Shown in pieces: positions 43,787 through 53,465 of a stretch of 64,000 nucleotides of DNA. The translations under genes were made by a program, and so were the position numbers. The number at the start of each line of letters is the position of its first letter. The stretch's first letter is position 1. This DNA comes from Wolbachia endosymbiont (group B) of Germaria angustata (GTDB lineage: Bacteria > Pseudomonadota > Alphaproteobacteria > Rickettsiales > Anaplasmataceae): NCBI RefSeq assembly GCF_964026725.1, contig NZ_OZ034691.1:1178001-1242000 (forward strand), given 5' to 3'. Below the pieces are notes generated by a model, which was given only the letters and a program-made list of their open reading frames with translations, did no database searches and was not told the DNA's origin.

Positions 43787-43815
43787 AAAAATGTCAATAA
43801 GTTATTGACATTTTT
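43787..43815 (-). terminator. Hairpin terminator downstream of ruvAB
   Basis: AAAAATGTCAAT and ATTGACATTTTT form a 12-bp perfect stem with a 5-nt loop. On the minus strand it is followed by a T-run, matching intrinsic terminator form about 170 nt beyond the ruvB stop. It is symmetric and could also act on the plus strand. Confidence 0.5.
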
Positions 43816-43983
43816 ACATTTATAATATATGCAGCCTAGCATATATTACGTAATTTTTCAAGAACATATTCACTATAACAGAAGACTTTCTTATTTACCT
43901 CTAAAACACCTGCAAATCATATAATAAGAGAATATTATAATGTTAGTGTAATACTATACAATGCACTAAAATATATTATAATA

Positions 43984-44973
43984 CTAGCATACTATTGAAT
44001 TGATACTGAGATATTCCTTTGCTTGATCAGTTAAAACACGTCCTCTTGGTGTGCGCTTTACGAAACTGACCTTGATTAAATAAGGTTCTACTGTTTCTTC
44101 AATATTGCCAACATCTTCAGATAGTGCAATAGATATGGTGTCAATTCCAACAGGTCCTGAGGTGTTAAACAAAAATCTCAGATAATCCATATCTAATTTA
44201 TTTAGTCCCATTTTATCTATACCCAATTTTGATAGTGCAGAACCGGCAATTTCACAGGTAATTTTTTTATCATCTTTTACTTCAACAAAATCTCTTATTC
44301 TTCTGAGTAATCTCAAAGCAATTCTTGGAGTACCACGGGCGCGGCAGGCAATTTCCTGCACAGCATCCTTTTCGATTTCAGCACAAAGAACTCTTGCACC
44401 TCTTTTTATAATATCAACCAGTTCCTCAAAAGAATAAAACTCAAGATGCAGGGGAATACCAAAACGATCCCTCAGCGGTGCAGAAAGCAGTCCAAGCCGT
44501 GTTGTTGCTCCAATCAGTGTAAATGGTGGTAAATCTATTCTTAAAGTTCTGGTAGATGGGCCCTCACCTACTAGTATATCTAGGCAAAAATCTTCCATAG
44601 CAGTATATAAAACTTCCTCAATGCTACGATTTAATCTATGGATCTCATCGATAAATAGAACATCTTTTGCATTTAAAGTAGTGAGCACTGCAGCTAAGTC
44701 CCCAGCTTTACTAAGCAATGGACCAGAAGTTGCACGAAAGCTCACCCTTAATTCCTTAGAGACAATTTGTGCTAAAGTTGTTTTACCAAGCCCTGGAGGA
44801 CCATAGAGCAATACATGATCCAAAGCTTCAGCTCTCGTCTGTGCAGCATTTATAAACACTTTTAAATTTTGTATTAAGTCTTTTTGCCCGACAAAATCAT
44901 CAAGTTGCTCAGGCCTAATATTTAAATTACGTACATCTTCAGAGTATTCCTTACTACATGATATTGACTTCAT
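43984..44973 (-). CDS. ruvB: Holliday junction helicase subunit RuvB
   Basis: The 329-aa AAA+ motor has [13 protein letters not shown], Walker [15 protein letters not shown], Walker [17 protein letters not shown], sensor [18 protein letters not shown], and a C-terminal winged helix ([19 protein letters not shown]). Its start overlaps the ruvA stop by 4 nt. Confidence 0.96.
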   Translation of the reverse strand: MKSISCSKEYSEDVRNLNIRPEQLDDFVGQKDLIQNLKVFINAAQTRAEALDHVLLYGPPGLGKTTLAQIVSKELRVSFRATSGPLLSKAGDLAAVLTTLNAKDVLFIDEIHRLNRSIEEVLYTAMEDFCLDILVGEGPSTRTLRIDLPPFTLIGATTRLGLLSAPLRDRFGIPLHLEFYSFEELVDIIKRGARVLCAEIEKDAVQEIACRARGTPRIALRLLRRIRDFVEVKDDKKITCEIAGSALSKLGIDKMGLNKLDMDYLRFLFNTSGPVGIDTISIALSEDVGNIEETVEPYLIKVSFVKRTPRGRVLTDQAKEYLSINSIVC

Positions 44974-45542
44974 ATTGTTTTAAGCGCCATACGAATAATA
45001 TCTTTAGTGTCCAAGTTTGGTGATTCATCTTCTATTTTTTTTATTGTATCATAAGCTTTTGTTCTTTCATATCCAAGATTGATCAAAGCTGAAAGAGCAT
45101 CTTCACTAATTGAGTGAAAATGATTGTTATTTGTCTCTAATTTACTTACTTTGCCATTCAGCTCAGTAATAATTCGATTTATGAGTTTCAGGCCAAGTCC
45201 ACTCATCTTAAGTGCTAGTTTATCCTCATTTATAATTGCCAAAAACAGTTGCTCTGGAGTTAATTTGCTCAAAATTGACATTGCGGTTTTATAGCTGACA
45301 CCGCTCACTTTAACTAATAAACGCAGATACTGCTGTTCTTCTTTACTTATAAAGCCATATAGCTGAGTAACGTTTTCTCTGCTATTTGCATAAGTGTCGA
45401 TAAGTAATTTTACTCTACTTCCAATCGAACAAGCACTTAAAGTTTTGGCTGAAAGATATACTATGTAGCCAACATCATTCACATTCAGGATTATGTGATC
45501 GCTACATACCTCATCAACTATTCCGCTTAGATTTCCTATCAT
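44970..45542 (-). CDS. ruvA: Holliday junction DNA-binding subunit RuvA
   Basis: The 190-aa protein has the N-terminal OB domain ([20 protein letters not shown], ending with [19 protein letters not shown]), helix-hairpin-helix segments ([33 protein letters not shown]) and a C-terminal domain III that contacts RuvB ([18 protein letters not shown]). It forms an operon with ruvB. Confidence 0.95.
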   Translation of the reverse strand: MIGNLSGIVDEVCSDHIILNVNDVGYIVYLSAKTLSACSIGSRVKLLIDTYANSRENVTQLYGFISKEEQQYLRLLVKVSGVSYKTAMSILSKLTPEQLFLAIINEDKLALKMSGLGLKLINRIITELNGKVSKLETNNNHFHSISEDALSALINLGYERTKAYDTIKKIEDESPNLDTKDIIRMALKTI

Positions 45543-45587
45543 TTCTAGTACTTTATAAAATTCAGTTTAAATGCTCCTGAATCTTAG

Positions 45588-45731
45588 GTCAAGCAAACGA
45601 ACATTATAGAAGTGGTTCCAGTTTCAATCATTGTAGACAGGTTTGCAGGAAATCTATTTGAATATATTATTCCGGACCAGTATGTGACTGGACCACGGAG
45701 TTACTTCAGCAGCAGAATTGCGGTCTATTAA
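45588..45731 (+). pseudogene. Remnant of the 5' end of priA
   Basis: A 47-codon frame without a start codon reads IIEVVPVSIIVDRFAGNLFE and then YIIPDQYVTGP. This resembles the N-terminal 'VPV..D..FDY.VP' segment of primosome helicase PriA. It ends in an unrelated tail and a stop. It sits alone between ruvA and the cytochrome c gene and is non-functional. Identification is by motif memory only. Confidence 0.35.
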
Positions 45732-45834
45732 CTAAGTAATAGAAATTTCTATCTTTGGTAGAATAAAGGTAATTGTTTGCTGTTTGCGAAAATATTTGCA
45801 TAATTTAAGTAACATTACTTGATAAGAATTAACT

Positions 45835-46359
45835 ATGGAGCTTAATAAGATTGCAGCATCGATTTTACTTTCTGGATTAATAATTATAATAGTTAGTAAT
45901 GTAGTTGATATGCTCTATAACCCAGAGGATTATAAAATTGAACACCAAACAATAGTAGCAGCCAGCAATGAGCCTCAGCAAAAGATTGAACAAGTGGCAC
46001 TTGATATTGGGGAGCTCATGAAAAATGCTAGCTTTGAAAAGGGGAAGTCAGCAGCAAAAAAATGTATAGCTTGCCACAGTTTTGAGAAAGGTGGAATGAA
46101 TAAAGTAGGACCAAACTTGTGGAACGTAGTTGAAAATAAAAAGGCCCATCTTAGCAGCTCATTCAATTACTCAAAAGCACTACTTGAAAAAGGTGGGAAA
46201 TGGGAATATGAGGAGTTATTTGCTTTTTTAAAAAATCCAAAAGCCTACATAAAAGGTACACGTATGGCATTTGCAGGTATTTCTAATCCACAAGAGATTG
46301 CAGATCTAGTCAGCTATTTGCGTTCGATGAGCGATAGTCCGGTTGCCTTGCCAAAGTAG
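45835..46359 (+). CDS. Membrane-anchored c-type cytochrome
   Basis: The 174-aa protein has one N-terminal membrane helix (IAASILLSGLIIIIVSNVV) that serves as an uncleaved anchor. A class I cytochrome c domain follows, with the heme site KKCIACHSFEKGG (CxxCH), KVGPNLWNVV, and the axial Met region KGTRMAFAGISNP. It fits CycM/cytochrome c552 carriers linking the bc1 complex to the terminal oxidase. The hydrolase gene starts 1 nt downstream. Confidence 0.9.
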   Translation: MELNKIAASILLSGLIIIIVSNVVDMLYNPEDYKIEHQTIVAASNEPQQKIEQVALDIGELMKNASFEKGKSAAKKCIACHSFEKGGMNKVGPNLWNVVENKKAHLSSSFNYSKALLEKGGKWEYEELFAFLKNPKAYIKGTRMAFAGISNPQEIADLVSYLRSMSDSPVALPK

Positions 46360-46360
46360 T

Positions 46361-47116
46361 ATGAATTATTGTAAATTACTCGATGGAAGTAATGGCCATA
46401 TAGCATATCGAAAGCTACAAGGAAAGAAGGCTTCTATAGTTTTTCTTAGTGGTTTTGCATCCAATATGGATGGAACTAAAGCAACTGCCGTTTACAAATT
46501 TTGCCAAGAAAATGATATAGCACTTGTGCTCTTTGATTATTTTGGCCATGGTAATTCAAGTGGTGATTTTGCTGATTATACAATAAGTGATTGGCAAAAA
46601 AATTGTGCTAAAGTGATAAGTGAATTAACTATCAATAAACAAATAATTATAGGTTCAAGTATGGGAGGATGGCTGATGCTGCTCACTGCCCTTCAATTTC
46701 CAGAAAAAATTGCAGCATTAATCGGCATATCATCTGCTCCTGACTTCACTGAAGATTTAATATTCAAGCAATTGTCAGACAAGCAAAAAGAAGAGTTAAG
46801 CTCTAAAGGTGTAATAGATTTTACTTCGGAGCATTGTGCATACAAAATAACTAAAAATTTGATCGAAGACGGCAGAAAGAATCTTCTTTTAAATAAAAAA
46901 ACAATAGATGTAAACTGTCCTTTGCGCTTGCTGCATAGCATTAATGATCAAGATGTTCCTTATCAAGTTTCATTAAATTTAGCTAAAAAAATCAAATCAA
47001 CAGACGTTGAAGTACACTTAATAAAATCAGCAGAACACAACATGTCTGATAATCATTCACTGAAAATTTTATTTAAGACCATCAGAGAATTTTTGCCAGG
47101 AGAAATATATAATTGA
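46361..47116 (+). CDS. Alpha/beta hydrolase
   Basis: The 251-aa protein (ATG at 46361; a TTG at 46343 inside the cytochrome gene is less likely) has the oxyanion region IVFLSGFASNMDGTKA, FDYFGHGNSSGDF, the nucleophile elbow IIIGSSMGGWLML, the acid in HSINDQDVPYQ and the His in KSAEHNMSDNHS. Substrate is unknown; it belongs to the BAAT/serine aminopeptidase-like hydrolases. It is probably co-transcribed with the cytochrome gene. Confidence 0.85.
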   Translation: MNYCKLLDGSNGHIAYRKLQGKKASIVFLSGFASNMDGTKATAVYKFCQENDIALVLFDYFGHGNSSGDFADYTISDWQKNCAKVISELTINKQIIIGSSMGGWLMLLTALQFPEKIAALIGISSAPDFTEDLIFKQLSDKQKEELSSKGVIDFTSEHCAYKITKNLIEDGRKNLLLNKKTIDVNCPLRLLHSINDQDVPYQVSLNLAKKIKSTDVEVHLIKSAEHNMSDNHSLKILFKTIREFLPGEIYN

Positions 47117-47158
47117 AGTAATTTAGATGTGTTTGTCGTAAGAACTGCAGTTATAGCT

Positions 47159-49072
47159 TCAACAGTAGGCACTATTCTTGATCACCTCAACATTTTCTCT
47201 TGGCAATTCTTTAATAAATCGAGAAGTGCGCATTGGTTGCCACTGATTATTAATTTCTCTCCCATCTGCACATGAAATGATCAACCTTTCTTTTGCTCTA
47301 GTTATGCCAACATATGCAAGTCTTCTCTCTTCTTCCAAAGCTTTACCACTTTTATCTTCAAAAGATCTTTGATGAGGAAATAATCCTTCTTCCCAACCAG
47401 GTAAAAACACGCACGGGAATTCAAGCCCTTTAGCCGCATGAAGAGTCATAACATATACAGTGTCATCGCTATTCATATTATCCACTTCCATCACCAAACT
47501 AATATGCTCCAAGAAGGTTATAGTGCTGTCAAAATTCTTCAAAGATGAAATGAGCTCTTTAACATTTTCTATTCGCGCTAAACCCGTCACTCCTTCATTC
47601 TCAAGCATTTCTATATATCCTGATTGATTTGCTACGATTTTAACAAATTCATGCAGTGGTTTTACGCTTACTATTTCTTCCCAAGCTTTAATTTTATTTA
47701 AAAAATCATTTAGTGAGAGTTTAATTCTTTCGGTTACTTGATCACTATTAACCAATATTTTTGCTGCCTGAAAAAAAGAAATTTTGTTATCCTGAGCAGT
47801 CGTGTATATTTTCTTTAGAGTTGTAGCTCCTATGCTTCTTTTGGGACGATTTATGATCCTTTCAAAAGCGAGATCATCATTATTATTTGTAACAAGCCTC
47901 AAATATGCAATTATATCCCTTATTTCTTGACGTTCGTAGAATTTTACGCCACTTATAATCCTATAGGGAATTGAATATTTTATAAAATACTCTTCGAGCA
48001 CTCTAGTTTGAAAAGTCGCTCTTACGAGCACTGCAATGTCACTAAATCTGTATTTATTGAGCTTTAATATCTGTTCGCTTATGAACCTTGCTTCAGCTTT
48101 CCCGTCCCATAATTTTATTAGATTTACCTTTTCCCCTTCAATGTTTGTTGTCCACAACTTTTTTTCTAAGCGAGTCTTATTGTGATTGATAACATATGAT
48201 GCAGTTGCAAGTATGTGGGATGTTGACCTGTAGTTACACTCCAGTTTAACGGTTTTTGCATTTTTAAAATCATCGGAAAATTTCAAAATATTTTCAACTT
48301 CCGCACCACGCCAACTGTATATCGATTGATCGTCATCTCCTACACAACAAATATTTGAGTGCTCTTTTGCAAGGTATTTTAGCCAAAGATATTGTATTGC
48401 ATTTGTATCTTGATATTCATCTACCATGATATATTTAAACTTGTTTTGGTAGTAGGATAGAACCTCGGTCTTTTGATTAAAGAGTTGTATGTTATATAGC
48501 AATAAGTCACCAAAATCGACAGAGTTAAGGAATTTTAACCTTTCCTGATACTGGTGATAGACTTTGAGTGCAGTTACGTACACTGGCCTAAATGATTGAA
48601 CGTCTTCCACTTCGAATGGCAGTAAACACTTCTCTTTCCATTGCTGAATAATATTCATAATAGTCTTACATTTTTCTGATAGGTAATCAGGGCTGATTTC
48701 ATTCATGATGTTTTTTATTACCTGTAATTGGTCATCCACACCAATAATTGTAAAATTGGAATTTAGCCCCACGACTTCAGCATGATGACGTAGAATTTTT
48801 GCTGCAATTGCATGGAAAGTGCCAAGCCATGGTATGTTTGTGCCCGTGAGTTCAAGCACTCTTGATATCATTTCATTTGCTGCTTTGTTCGTGAATGTAA
48901 CTGCTAATATTTCATCAGAATAAGCGTGACCGTTTCTAATTATGTGCGCTATTCTTGAAGTAATCGTTCTTGTTTTTCCCGTTCCCGCCCCTGCCAGTAT
49001 CAAAATTGGCCCATTTAAGTTAGTTACAGCTAATTGTTGCTCTGGATTTAACAGTGAGAGATAATCGTTCAT
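47159..49072 (-). CDS. uvrD: UvrD/PcrA-type ATP-dependent DNA helicase
   Basis: The 637-aa superfamily 1 helicase has motif I ILAGAGTGKTRTITSRI, motif II MVDEYQDTNAIQYLWL, motif III CCVGDDDQSIYSWRGAE, motif IV LECNYRS, motif V VMTLHAAKGLEFPCVFLPG and motif VI RLAYVGITRAKERLII. It acts in excision repair and removal of stalled complexes. It is shorter than E. coli UvrD (720 aa) because the C-terminal tail is reduced. It is convergent with the upstream hydrolase gene. Confidence 0.93.
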   Translation of the reverse strand: MNDYLSLLNPEQQLAVTNLNGPILILAGAGTGKTRTITSRIAHIIRNGHAYSDEILAVTFTNKAANEMISRVLELTGTNIPWLGTFHAIAAKILRHHAEVVGLNSNFTIIGVDDQLQVIKNIMNEISPDYLSEKCKTIMNIIQQWKEKCLLPFEVEDVQSFRPVYVTALKVYHQYQERLKFLNSVDFGDLLLYNIQLFNQKTEVLSYYQNKFKYIMVDEYQDTNAIQYLWLKYLAKEHSNICCVGDDDQSIYSWRGAEVENILKFSDDFKNAKTVKLECNYRSTSHILATASYVINHNKTRLEKKLWTTNIEGEKVNLIKLWDGKAEARFISEQILKLNKYRFSDIAVLVRATFQTRVLEEYFIKYSIPYRIISGVKFYERQEIRDIIAYLRLVTNNNDDLAFERIINRPKRSIGATTLKKIYTTAQDNKISFFQAAKILVNSDQVTERIKLSLNDFLNKIKAWEEIVSVKPLHEFVKIVANQSGYIEMLENEGVTGLARIENVKELISSLKNFDSTITFLEHISLVMEVDNMNSDDTVYVMTLHAAKGLEFPCVFLPGWEEGLFPHQRSFEDKSGKALEEERRLAYVGITRAKERLIISCADGREINNQWQPMRTSRFIKELPRENVEVIKNSAYC

Positions 49073-49193
49073 TGCAGCACTATAGATTATAACTTCGTAA
49101 AGTTAAACCTATGATCGAAATATTGTAAAGGTCTTATTGAACATAACAGTCAACTCATTCAAGTACTACATATTTAAGCGTAGGGATTTGTAT

Positions 49194-49604
49194 CTATCTT
49201 ATTTGAGTAATTAGTGTATGCTGAGTAACAATAACTTGATTTGAGATATTGGCATCAAAACTTCTGCTTGTTGGATGAATAGGTGGAGTTTGAAATGGCT
49301 TAGACTTATGATTCAGTTCCTTCATCATTTCCTCAGCTTTAATAGGAAGTTTTTCTGGAATATAGAAGTTATGCATTTCAGGTCGTTCAGTGAAATTTTC
49401 ATATATTTCTTTCAACCAAGCTCCGATATCATATATAAAACCATATGCTTTTTCTTTAAATTCTCTCCATGATCTGCCTAAACTGGCTAGTGTATTATTG
49501 AAGTAAATTGTCACATAATCTCTTGTGGTATATTGATAACTCTCTCTATTTAATTTTTCACTTTGCTTGTCACAAGTTTTGAAGTAACCAAATATGTTAT
49601 ACAT
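49194..49604 (-). CDS. Hypothetical protein, 136 aa
   Basis: No family recognised. The ORF begins MYNIFGYFKTCDKQSEKLNR. It has an aromatic-rich middle (SLGRSWREFKEKAYGFIYDI) and a polar Pro/Thr-rich tail. It ends near the uvrD start and begins 18 nt from the IS630-family element. The upstream region is therefore the IS, which may have displaced its promoter or 5' end. Confidence 0.5.
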   Translation of the reverse strand: MYNIFGYFKTCDKQSEKLNRESYQYTTRDYVTIYFNNTLASLGRSWREFKEKAYGFIYDIGAWLKEIYENFTERPEMHNFYIPEKLPIKAEEMMKELNHKSKPFQTPPIHPTSRSFDANISNQVIVTQHTLITQIR

Positions 49605-49621
49605 TTTGAGCCATCACTAAC

Positions 49622-50536
49622 TATAGTATTTTCTAAAATGGATGATAAAGTTCCATTATGGTATTACCAACCAAAAGCTGTAAGTCTGTATATTTATACA
49701 TGAGAGGTCTGAGGCGGCTTTTGATGGTATGCCAACAGTATTCTATAGGATTCAAATCTGGTGAATATGTTGGAAGATACAGCAAATGACAGCCAAAAGA
49801 CTCTATTAATGATTTTGTTTTAGTGGTCTTATGAAATGTAGCATTATCCATAACTATAGTTGTGCCAAGTGGCAATTTAGGTAATAACATCTTCTCCAAC
49901 CATGTATTGAATACCTCTTTGTCACACCCACCTTTGAAAGTCATTGGTGCAATAAATCTCTTTCCAATCCACCCGGCTACTATACTGATTCTCTCTCGAG
50001 TTCTCCCTGGAATATCTGCATAAATTTTCTTTCCTCTTGGAGCACGTCCATATTCTCGGTATAACTTATCCTGCTTCATCTATATATAAGATGCTGGAAT
50101 GGTCTATTTTTGAGATTTTATCAATAAATTGCTCCCTATCTTCTTGATTGCGCTCTTGATATAGTGTGACTTTTTTTTAAAGTAATTTTTAGCTGTTTTA
50201 GTCTATACCAAATTGAGTTTATTCCAAATCCAAGATTTTGTTTCATCTCTGCCAGAGTATGATCTGGATTCTTTGTAACATATTCTTCGAGTATTTTGGG
50301 GTCTATTTTTCGAATAAAGCTACCGTTTTTAGATGGCTTGAGGCTTTCACCAGCAGCTTTCTTTTTTAACCAACGGTACAGAGTTGCTATTCCTATCTCC
50401 ATAAGCTCTGCTACCTCAACCTTTGTCTTACCTTTTTCTATCATCAATACTGCCTTTTCCCTTAAATCCACACTATATGCCATTATAACTCAAATACTTT
50501 ATTATACCTTTATCATTTACTTTAGGAAATACTATA
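49622..50536 (-). mobile_element. IS630-family insertion sequence
   Basis: About 915 bp with imperfect terminal inverted repeats. TATAGTATTTTCTAAAATGG at 49622 corresponds to the reverse complement of the end near 50536 (TATAGTATTTCCTAAAGTAA). Both ends carry TA, consistent with the TA target duplication of IS630/Tc1 elements. It contains one transposase split over frames. It separates the 136-aa gene from the nuo cluster. Confidence 0.8.
49633..50483 (-). pseudogene. IS630-family transposase, two frame changes
   Basis: The N-terminal part (MAYSVDLREKAVLMIEKGKT, a helix-turn-helix with EIGIATLYRWLKKK) ends in frame 1 near 50136 just after an eight-A run. That run is a plausible slippage site leading to the frame KKVTLYQERNQEDREQFIDK. 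A second shift near 50080 (after LYIDEAG) is needed to enter YREYGRAPRGKKIYAD and the DDE domain (TIVMDNATFHKT, YSPDLNPIEYCWHTIKSRL). The first shift may be programmed; the second looks like true damage. Confidence 0.75.
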
Positions 50537-50723
50537 TTAATATACATATACTATAAGTTAATAAATTAAAACCGTCAAGAGTGTTTATTGCATTACTGAG
50601 AAAATGCTCTATTTAAAATGGAGCTGAAGCTTGTAGTAGAATGTTTTCAAACGTTTAATATAATATTGACTTTACAGCAATAATTACTTTAAGTTAGTAG
50701 CTATTGTTGCAGTTAAAGTATCA

Positions 50724-51311
50724 ATGCCTTTTTTCTTTTATTCTTTTGCAATTCTAAGCATCTTATCTGCTGTTTGTGTAATTAGCGTAAGGAATCCTGT
50801 GCATGCAGTGTTATTTTTAATTTTCACTTTCGTTAACTCTGCAGTTCTTTTTATTCTCCTTGGAGCTGAATTCATCGCTATGATGGTGCTGATAGTATAC
50901 ATCGGTGCGGTTGCAGTGTTGTTCCTCTTTGTAGTTATGATGCTCGATATTGACTACATAAGGTTGCGCCAGGGTTTTGCGAAGCATTTCACTCCTGCTG
51001 CTATATTATGTGTTGTGTTTTTTCTGATTATCAGTTTTGTAATCCGCAGCTCAACGCTGAATATAAGTAATGTTATAAACTATAATGCCAATAACGTGAA
51101 AGCTATCGGTAATTTGCTCTACACTGACTACATGTACGCTTTTCATCTTTCTGGTATTCTGCTGCTTGTTGCAATTGTTGGTGCAATTGCTCTTACTTTG
51201 CAGGACAAGAAAAAAGGAGTTAAAAAACAGAATGTATTAAAGCAATTGACACAATCTTCATCTGTAAAATTGGTTAAGGCTAAATTTGGAAAAGGAGTAG
51301 AATGGAAATAG
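50724..51311 (+). CDS. nuoJ: NADH-quinone oxidoreductase subunit J
   Basis: The 195-aa membrane subunit of complex I has five hydrophobic helices, with [20 protein letters not shown] and [20 protein letters not shown] (the pi-bulge helix motif) characteristic of NuoJ. It overlaps nuoK by 10 nt. It is the first gene of the nuoJKLMN run; nuoH/I are not adjacent here. Confidence 0.94.
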   Translation: MPFFFYSFAILSILSAVCVISVRNPVHAVLFLIFTFVNSAVLFILLGAEFIAMMVLIVYIGAVAVLFLFVVMMLDIDYIRLRQGFAKHFTPAAILCVVFFLIISFVIRSSTLNISNVINYNANNVKAIGNLLYTDYMYAFHLSGILLLVAIVGAIALTLQDKKKGVKKQNVLKQLTQSSSVKLVKAKFGKGVEWK

Positions 51312-51610
51312 GATTAAATCATTTTTTGATAGTTGCTGCTATTTTGTTCACTATTGGAGTGTGTGGTATTTTCATCAACCGTAAGAGCATAATCAATATA
51401 CTGTTATCAATAGAAATATTATTGCTGGCGATTAACATCAATTTAGTTGCTTTTTCTGCCTTTATGAATGATATAGTTGGGCAAATTTTTGTGATGTTTG
51501 TGTTGACTGTTGCGGCAGCAGAGTCAGGAGTTGGGCTTGCAATATTGGTTGTATATTATAGAAGTCGTGGCAATATAGATGTTGAACAAGCGAACTTAAT
51601 GAAAGAATGA
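51302..51610 (+). CDS. nuoK: NADH-quinone oxidoreductase subunit K
   Basis: The 102-aa protein has three helices and the conserved Glu residues of Nuo[21 protein letters not shown] (membrane Glu) and [20 protein letters not shown] (second Glu). Typical length. It is followed after 4 nt by nuoL. Confidence 0.95.
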   Translation: MEIGLNHFLIVAAILFTIGVCGIFINRKSIINILLSIEILLLAININLVAFSAFMNDIVGQIFVMFVLTVAAAESGVGLAILVVYYRSRGNIDVEQANLMKE

Positions 51611-51614
51611 AAGT

Positions 51615-53462
51615 ATGATGGATATACTGAAATTAATAGTATTTTTGCCACTCTTTGGTTCGCTATTTGCAGCACTTTTTAGAAAAAGTCAGTTAGTTAC
51701 AACGGCGGGGATTGGAATATCTGCAGTTTTATCTTGGTATGTTTTTCTCACCTTCTCTGAAAATTATCACTTGAGTTTATTTCCTCTATTTTCATTAAGT
51801 GTATTAAAAGTAAATTGGGCAATTAGTGTGGATGCTCTCTCATCCTTAATGCTTATTGTTATTACCACCGTTTCACTAGTAGTCCACCTCTATTCTATCG
51901 GTTATATGGAGCATGACAAAGGGAAGTCGAGGTTTTTTTCTTACCTATCGCTATTTACGTTTTGCATGATTGTGCTGGTTGTAAGCGATAATTTCGTGCA
52001 GCTTTTTTTTGGCTGGGAAGGGGTTGGCCTGTGTTCTTATTTACTCATAGGATTTTGGTTCCAAAAATATTCTGCAAATAATGCAGCAATTAAAGCATTT
52101 GTTGTGAATAGGGTAGGAGACTTTGCACTATTGATTGGAATCTTTCTTATTTATTATACATTTCACTCTTTGAATTTTACTGAAGTTTTTGACACAACTG
52201 ATCTTCTTGGCACGCAGAACATTAGGGCATTCTGCTGTGAATTTAAAATAATTCATATAATATGCATATTACTTTTTATTGGCTGTATGGGTAAATCTGC
52301 ACAGCTTGGTTTACATGTTTGGTTGCCCGATGCAATGGAAGGGCCAACCCCTGTTTCTGCACTCATTCACGCAGCAACGATGGTAACAGCAGGTATATTT
52401 TTAGTAGCAAAATGTTCTCCATTGTTTGAGTTATCAAATGTGGCACGAGAATTAATAGTTATCGTTGGTGCACTTACTGCTTTTTTTGCAGCCACCGTTG
52501 CGATTACTCAGAATGATATAAAAAAAATAATTGCTTATTCAACCTGCAGTCAACTTGGTTATATGTTCATGGCATGTGGGCTTTCTGCTTACAATGTTGC
52601 TATTTTTCACTTAATGACACACGCTTTTTTTAAAGCTCTACTATTTCTTGGTGCTGGCAATGTAATTCATGCAATGCATCATGAGCAAAACATTCAGAAA
52701 ATGGGAAATTGCTGGAAGAAAATCCCTTGCACTTACGCTCTCATGTGGATTGGGTCTCTTGCGCTTTCTGGAATATTTCCATTTGCAGGTTTTTACTCAA
52801 AGGATTTGATAATTGAACATGCTTATAGCACGGATAGCTTTGCTTTTGTAATAAGCTTAGTTGTTGCATTCTTCACAGCGTTTTACTCTTGGAGGTTATT
52901 GCTTCTTGTGTTCCATAGCCAAAAACAAAGTAAAATTAATATACATGAAGAACCGAAGATTATGCTTATACCATTACTGATACTTGCTTTTGGATCAGTA
53001 TTTTCTGGAGTGTGGGGAGCAAATATTTTGAACATAACTAGTAATGCGTTTTGGAAATCAAGTTTAATGGTGATTGATGAGCATGGAGTTCATAATTTCT
53101 TTATAAAACTGCTGCCAACCTTAGCGAGCCTAAGTGGAATAGCTCTTGCGTACCTAATTTACCAATATCAAGTAATTAGGCAAATTAAGAGTAAATTTTT
53201 ACTTAAGTTTTTGCAGAATAAATGGTACTTTGATGAGGTGTATGAGTTTGTTATAATTGCACCGATAAGGTTTATATCTAGGCTTCTATGGAAGTTTGAT
53301 GTTAAGGCTATTGATTCATTTGGACCAAATGGTGTTGTAAGGTTGGTTAATGAATGTTCAAAAAGTTCTATAAAGTTACAAACTGGTTATATATTTGATT
53401 ATGTATTTATTATGTTTGTTGCTTTAATAATCGGTGCTTTATATATTATTGGAATTAAATAG
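51615..53462 (+). CDS. nuoL: NADH-quinone oxidoreductase subunit L
   Basis: The 615-aa antiporter-like subunit has SIGYMEHDKGKSRFFSYLSL, FFGWEGVGLCSYLLIGFWF (conserved Glu), GKSAQLGLHVWLPDAMEGPT, ALIHAATMVTAGIFL and the discontinuous-helix Lys region. The long amphipathic HL helix near the C-terminus (RFISRLLWKFDVKAIDSFG region) is present. Start is ATG at 51615 or 51618. Proton translocation. Confidence 0.96.
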   Translation: MMDILKLIVFLPLFGSLFAALFRKSQLVTTAGIGISAVLSWYVFLTFSENYHLSLFPLFSLSVLKVNWAISVDALSSLMLIVITTVSLVVHLYSIGYMEHDKGKSRFFSYLSLFTFCMIVLVVSDNFVQLFFGWEGVGLCSYLLIGFWFQKYSANNAAIKAFVVNRVGDFALLIGIFLIYYTFHSLNFTEVFDTTDLLGTQNIRAFCCEFKIIHIICILLFIGCMGKSAQLGLHVWLPDAMEGPTPVSALIHAATMVTAGIFLVAKCSPLFELSNVARELIVIVGALTAFFAATVAITQNDIKKIIAYSTCSQLGYMFMACGLSAYNVAIFHLMTHAFFKALLFLGAGNVIHAMHHEQNIQKMGNCWKKIPCTYALMWIGSLALSGIFPFAGFYSKDLIIEHAYSTDSFAFVISLVVAFFTAFYSWRLLLLVFHSQKQSKINIHEEPKIMLIPLLILAFGSVFSGVWGANILNITSNAFWKSSLMVIDEHGVHNFFIKLLPTLASLSGIALAYLIYQYQVIRQIKSKFLLKFLQNKWYFDEVYEFVIIAPIRFISRLLWKFDVKAIDSFGPNGVVRLVNECSKSSIKLQTGYIFDYVFIMFVALIIGALYIIGIK

Positions 53463-53465
53463 AAG

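Noticed and set aside
49194..49604. Cargo gene of the IS630 element
   Set aside because: It lies outside the terminal repeats, which begin at 49622.
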